A DNA stretch of 64,000 nt from Cercis canadensis. Its lineage: Eukaryota > Streptophyta > Magnoliopsida > Fabales > Fabaceae. Position numbers and translations under genes: made by a program. This document shows, piece by piece, positions 59,685-64,000 of this stretch. A model generated the notes under the pieces. That model saw only the letters and a list, made by a program, of their open reading frames with translations. It did not search any database and was not told the DNA's origin. Positions within the stretch are counted from its first letter, which is position 1; every line of letters starts with the position of its first letter. Where the stretch lies: NCBI GenBank assembly GCA_003255065.1, contig QAOA01007490.1, positions 1-64,000 of the forward strand. Reading direction: 5' to 3'.

Positions 59685-60538
59685 CATATTTTTTCAAAAC
59701 AAAACACAAAAGCAAATAACCTTTCAACCCCAGAGGAAGAGCAACAAGAAAGCAAGAGAAAATGAAATAAGGAAAATGGTATGATACATAGGGATTGAAA
59801 TAAGGAAAATGGTATGATACATAGGGATTGTAGGGAGGAAATAGAAGAAGATAGAAAGGGAGCTGGAGGACAGAGAAGGGTATGAGTGAGATCCATAAAA
59901 ATCCTTTGAATTTGTGTTTTCTTATAGAAAACGTAGATTTAAATTTGCATTTTATTGCTTTCTCAAGAAAATTATTGTCTGGAGCTTTAAAGTTTTGGCA
60001 TTTTTTTTTATAAAAACGTCGTAGCGTGTATTACACGAAAAAAGTGACCCGTTTTGGAAAATAGTTTTAAAACTAACCCAAATTCTAAAATATTTTATTA
60101 AATAGTCTTATTTTAGTAAATTTGCCAAAAGTAATGTCTTAGATAGGATAGCTTGTTGAACTTAGAAACTCATCTAATCGTTAACTGAGTAGAGTTAACT
60201 CTTAGATAGTCCCCAATTTTGGGATTGTTCTTAGAGAAGTGTATTAACTAAATTAGATATAGAAGTTTATTTTGTAACTTGTCTATTAAAATTTTACATC
60301 ATCTCTTTGTGTTTCTCTGGGTGCATATTTATGCTGCTTATGCAGTGTATTTCGTGTACTTGGAGAACCATGGGGACATGCTGCTAAAATTTTATTAAAC
60401 TAGTTACAAAATATAAGCTTCTTTTAGTGTGAAGCACTCTCAAAGAATGAGATAGAAGTCATACCCATTCACCTTTAAGTTGAGATCAATATGTGAAAAA
60501 AAAAAAGTTAATCCAATCTTATTTCAGTGTTTGAATAG
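59685..60538 (+). other. Upstream region of the second transposase module
   Basis: It matches 53380-54174, except that the left arm of the inverted repeat is missing and a 45-bp segment (GAAATAAGGAAAATGGTATG, 59764 and 59799) is tandemly repeated. It ends in the same intron acceptor before the TNPD start. Confidence 0.8.
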
Positions 60539-63500
60539 ATGGAGATACCTGAGCATCGTCGTTGGATGTACAATAGGAAAAATCTTCAACGGAATAGATT
60601 ATCAGATGCATTCATATGGGGTGTTGATCAATTTATTTCAGCTGCAAAAGAATTAGAGGTGTTTAAAAGGGAAGGAAGATTTAGGTGTCCATGCTTAAAA
60701 TGTAAGTGCTTGAGATTTCATGAGCCGGATGAAGTTGCTAAACATTTATATAGGAAAGGATTTCAGCCACATTATTATTATTGGCATAATCATGGGGAGA
60801 CTGAACCACCAGTTCTTGGAAGAGTGTATGAAGCTGATGTAGTTTCTGATGATTTGAATCCATATGAGCGAATGGTTATTGATGCAGGGGGCTCTAGTTT
60901 CTATTCTGACTCTGAACCAGAGGAACCTAATTCTGAAGCCGCGAAGTTTTATGAGATGTTATGTGCTGCACAGTCTCCTTTGTGGGATGGATGTGAGAGT
61001 CACTCCGTATTATCAATTGCAGTTAGACTGTTGAGTATCAAGTCTGATTACAATATGCCTCATGCGTGTACTGATGAGATAATCACATTGATAAAGGAGG
61101 TTTTGCCTGTGGGTCATCGAATGCCTGATAATTTTTATCAGACTAAGAAATTAGTGTCTCAACTTGGGTGTGGTTATAAGAAAATTGATTGTTGTCCATC
61201 CGGATGTATGTTGCATTATGGTGATGGTGAAGCAAATAGAGAATGCAGATTTTTTGGTGAAACCCGTTTTGAGGATAGAGGAAATAGAAATAGCCGAAAA
61301 AAGGAGATTCCGAAAAAACATATGTGGTATTTACCAATAATTCCCCGGTTACAAAGATTGTTTGCCTCTAATGCAACTGCAACATACATGAGATGGCATC
61401 ATGAAAATCGACGTGAGAAGGAGTGTTGTCACACCCTTCAGATGGGGAAGCCTGGAAACATTTCAATATAACTCACCCGGAGTTTGCATCAGAACTAAGA
61501 AATGTGAGATTAAGTCTGTGTTCCGATGGTTTCAGTCCTTTCAATATGAACTCTAGTACATACTCTTGTTGGCCTGTAATCTTTACTCCATACAATCTTC
61601 CTCCTGGAATGTGTATGAAGAGAGAATACATGTTTTTAACAATAATAATTCCTGGCCCACATAATCCAAAAAGCAAGATAGATGTGTACCTACAGCCTCT
61701 GATTGATGATCTGAAACTGTTATGGGATGATGGTGTGCAAACGTATGACATTTCCAAGAAACAAAATTTTTGTTTGAAGGCTGCTTTGATGTGGACAATC
61801 AATGACTTCCCTGCTTATGGAATGTTGTCGGGTTGGCAAACAGCAGGTCGTTTAGGTTGTCCAATTTGTATGGAAGGTTCGAAAGCATTTTATGCTAAAA
61901 ATGGTCGAAAAGTTTGTTACTTTGATTGTCATCGGCAATTCTTGCCCATGGATCATTCCTTTCGTAAGAACAAGAAGAACTTCTTGAAAGGTTTAATTGA
62001 ATTGGGTCATCCGCCTCTGCGATTCTCAGGAGATCTCTTATTTGAACAAGTTTCTCAATTTCTTAAGATAACTGATACTGAAAGAATGTATCAATTACCT
62101 AGTTACGGGGAGAGTCATAATTGGACTAAACGTAGTATATTTTGGGATTTGCCGTATTGGTCTGACTTGTTAAACCCATACAATGTGGATGTCATGCATA
62201 CAGAGAGTAATGTCTTCAAAAATATTTATAACACAGTCATGGATGTTAAAGGTAAAACCAAGGATAATGTAAAGGCAAGAATGGATCTCGGTTTGTATTG
62301 TAGACGAAAGGCCTTAGAGTTGGAAGACAGAGGCAATGGAAAATTTATCAAACCAAAAGCGCAATACACTTTGAATATGGATCAGAAAAGAGCAATATGT
62401 GAGTGGGTACAGGATCTGAGGCTTCCAGATGGATATGCATCTAACTTGGGGAGATGTGTTGAATGAGGAGTTGTACTTTGCAGCATATGAAGAGTCATGA
62501 TTGTCATGTCTTCATGGAGAGATTACTTCCAATTGCATTTAGTTGTTTGCCTACTCCTATATAGGAATCTTTAACTGAGTTGAGTTATTTCTTTCGAGAC
62601 TTATGTTGTCCGACACTAGAAAAAAGTAGACTTGACATTATAGATAAAAATATTCCCATTATTTTGTGTAAATTGGAGAAGATATTTCCTCATGGCTTCT
62701 TTGACGTCATGAAACACTTACCAATACACTTAGTGTATGAATCACAAGTTGGTGGACCTGTACAATATCGATGGATGTATCCCTTTGAGAGGTCTAAATC
62801 TATCCTTTAAAAATTAATTACATTTGAGTGCCTTGTCATTTATATTCATTATAATAACTCGGCAATATTTCAATTTTTCATAGGTTTTTACATCATCTTA
62901 AGAAAAAAGTGAAAAATAAAGCTCATGTGGAGGGTTCTATTTGTGAAGCTTACATACTTGAGGAGACTTCTACATTTTGTTCATATTACTTTGAGTCTCA
63001 TGTCCATTCTAAAAATAGAAGAGTGCCTCGAAATGATGATGGTGGAGAATCGTCTGTGCATCATCCACTATCTATCTTTAATTATCCTGGCCGACGTGAA
63101 GGGACTGGTACAACTCGTTATCTAAATGAGAATAAAGTAGTTGCAGTATCTCTATATATTCTTTTAAATTGTCCTGAAGTTCAACCACTCCTGAAGTAAG
63201 TAATGATTTTCATGTGGTATTCAAGATTTTGCAAGTTTCTATACCTTAATGTTTAATGCATATAATGGTGATTGCATCATTTATGTTGAGTCATTGACAT
63301 CAACTAGCAATAATCTTGCCTCCATTGAAGTTGATAAACAAATAGAATTAAATTTTGTGCTTTGATTCAAAAACTATGTAAGTGTTTTCCACAATTACAT
63401 AATGAAGTTATGATTATTATCTATTATAACAGGTCTGTTGATATAACATAGTTTTCATTAATGATTAATAGGTGCACAATCCTGATAATCACATCGCAGA

Positions 63501-64000
63501 TCAATTTTTATACAATTTAGCTTGGGGGCCTTTAAGAGTAGTGCAGACATTCCCAATTTATTTTGTCAATGGTTATTCTTTTCACACATCAATTTGGGCA
63601 CAGAATCGAAAGTCAAATAATTCTGGAGTAGGTCTTCGTGGTACAGATATTTTATATCATGGAATTATAGAAGAGATGATTGAGATAGACTATCCTGGAA
63701 TTCCTATTAAGCGATTGACACTTTTCAATTGTAAATGGTTTGATCCTTCGCCCATGGGTACAAGAATTTGTCCTAAGTATAGGATTATTGAGGTTAAATC
63801 GAATAGGAGATACAATGGTAAGGATACATTTATATTTGCTCAACAAGCAGAGCAAGTATATTTTACACCATTTCTACACCCAAATCCTAACAAGAGAGAC
63901 TGGTTAATGGTGATTAAGATGAAATCAAGGCGCACAATTGAATTACAGGATGCTCCATTTCAAGATGATAGAACTTTGCACTTCATTAAAGTCTCTTCTC
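60539..64000 (+). pseudogene. TNPD transposase (tnp2 family), second copy, runs off the window
   Basis: It has the same domain order as the first copy and is better preserved: the transposase-associated domain and most of the tnp2 domain are open except for a one-base frameshift near 61416. The putative catalytic Asp is kept (SDGFSPFNM, codon 61525), as are NDFPAYGMLSGW and VDVMHTESNVF. A cysteine of the CRxC motif is Phe (ECRFFGETRF). Further damage: a frameshift near 62463, TAG at 62562 (TGG in copy one), TGA at 63363, and loss of the AG acceptor near 63276. DUF4218 (FFRDLCCPTLEKSRLDII; QVGGPVQYRWMYPFER) and the start of DUF4216 (CKWFDPSPMGTRICPKY) are readable. Introns match copy one; 62792-62882 joins PFER to FLHHLKKKVKNKA. 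Confidence 0.9.

Larger units (their letters stand above)
42119..64000 (+). mobile_element. Element F: large CACTA (En/Spm) transposon with a tandemly duplicated transposase module, right end outside window
   Basis: The left terminus CACTACAAGAAAAAAAT is followed by a subterminal array of TTCCAACGG motifs, a C/T-rich leader, a long non-coding region, then TNPD and TNPA-like genes in the same orientation as the left end. No matching right terminus was found, so F is at least 21.9 kb, large even for this superfamily. The alternative is that the 42119 end belongs to a shorter element whose other end has decayed, and that the transposase genes belong to another. The lack of any CACTA end between 42450 and 54170 that fits favours one element, but the weak TTTTTTGTAGTG at 45757-45768 leaves doubt. 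Confidence 0.65.

Noticed and set aside
1-64000. Host genes, tRNA, rRNA or microRNA genes
   Set aside because: All convincing coding signals are transposon-derived; I saw no tRNA-like cloverleaf or rRNA segment, though a covariance-model scan was not possible.

Overview
The window is plant nuclear DNA, AT-rich and built almost entirely of transposable elements nested in one another. The evidence is Athila-type and Tat/Ogre-type Ty3/gypsy retrotransposons, a Copia fragment, hAT remnants and CACTA (En/Spm) DNA transposons with plant-type tnp2 and Ptta/En/Spm (TNPA-like) genes. I found no host gene, tRNA or rRNA that I could defend. Two single N bases show this is draft assembly. I cannot name the species; an angiosperm, probably a eudicot, is an inference.

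1-22074: an old Tat-type LTR element (element A). It has about 2 kb of left LTR, a tRNA-Arg-type primer site, a leader holding hAT debris, a gag region, a 3' non-coding region with a 15-unit 40-bp minisatellite, and a right LTR carrying a 950-bp hAT-type MITE. A nearly complete-length Athila-type element (element B, 3832-13167, 5-bp target duplication) sits inside it. I see no pol in A, so it looks like a gag-only, non-autonomous element.

22075-27259: older fragments. These are a Tat pol piece on the minus strand (the site into which A inserted), a minus-strand Athila-type LTR fragment, an LTR-like piece with a TATA box, and a Copia pol piece followed by its right LTR.

27260-41572: the Copia LTR is split by two head-to-tail CACTA derivatives (D1 and D2). 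Both share GTGAGAAA/TTTCTCAC subterminal repeats and each carries only a decayed TNPA-like gene. D1 is itself split by element E (29774-37602, minus strand), a young non-autonomous Athila-type element with about 99% identical LTRs, a 5-bp target duplication and striking GC-rich hairpin repeats.

42119-64000: the left part of a large CACTA element (F) with a different subterminal motif (TTCCAACGG). It has a C/T-rich leader, about 10 kb of non-coding DNA with internal duplications, a 240-bp-arm inverted repeat, and a 6.36-kb transposase module present twice in tandem. Copy one holds TNPD (tnp2) plus a TNPA-like gene; copy two holds TNPD and runs out of the window. Both copies are decaying, each in its own way and mostly through C-to-T/G-to-A changes.

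The inferred order of events is: Tat pol fragment, then A (LTRs about 15% or more diverged), then B (about 3-4%); and separately Copia, then D1/D2, then E (about 1%). Percentages are eye counts, not alignments.
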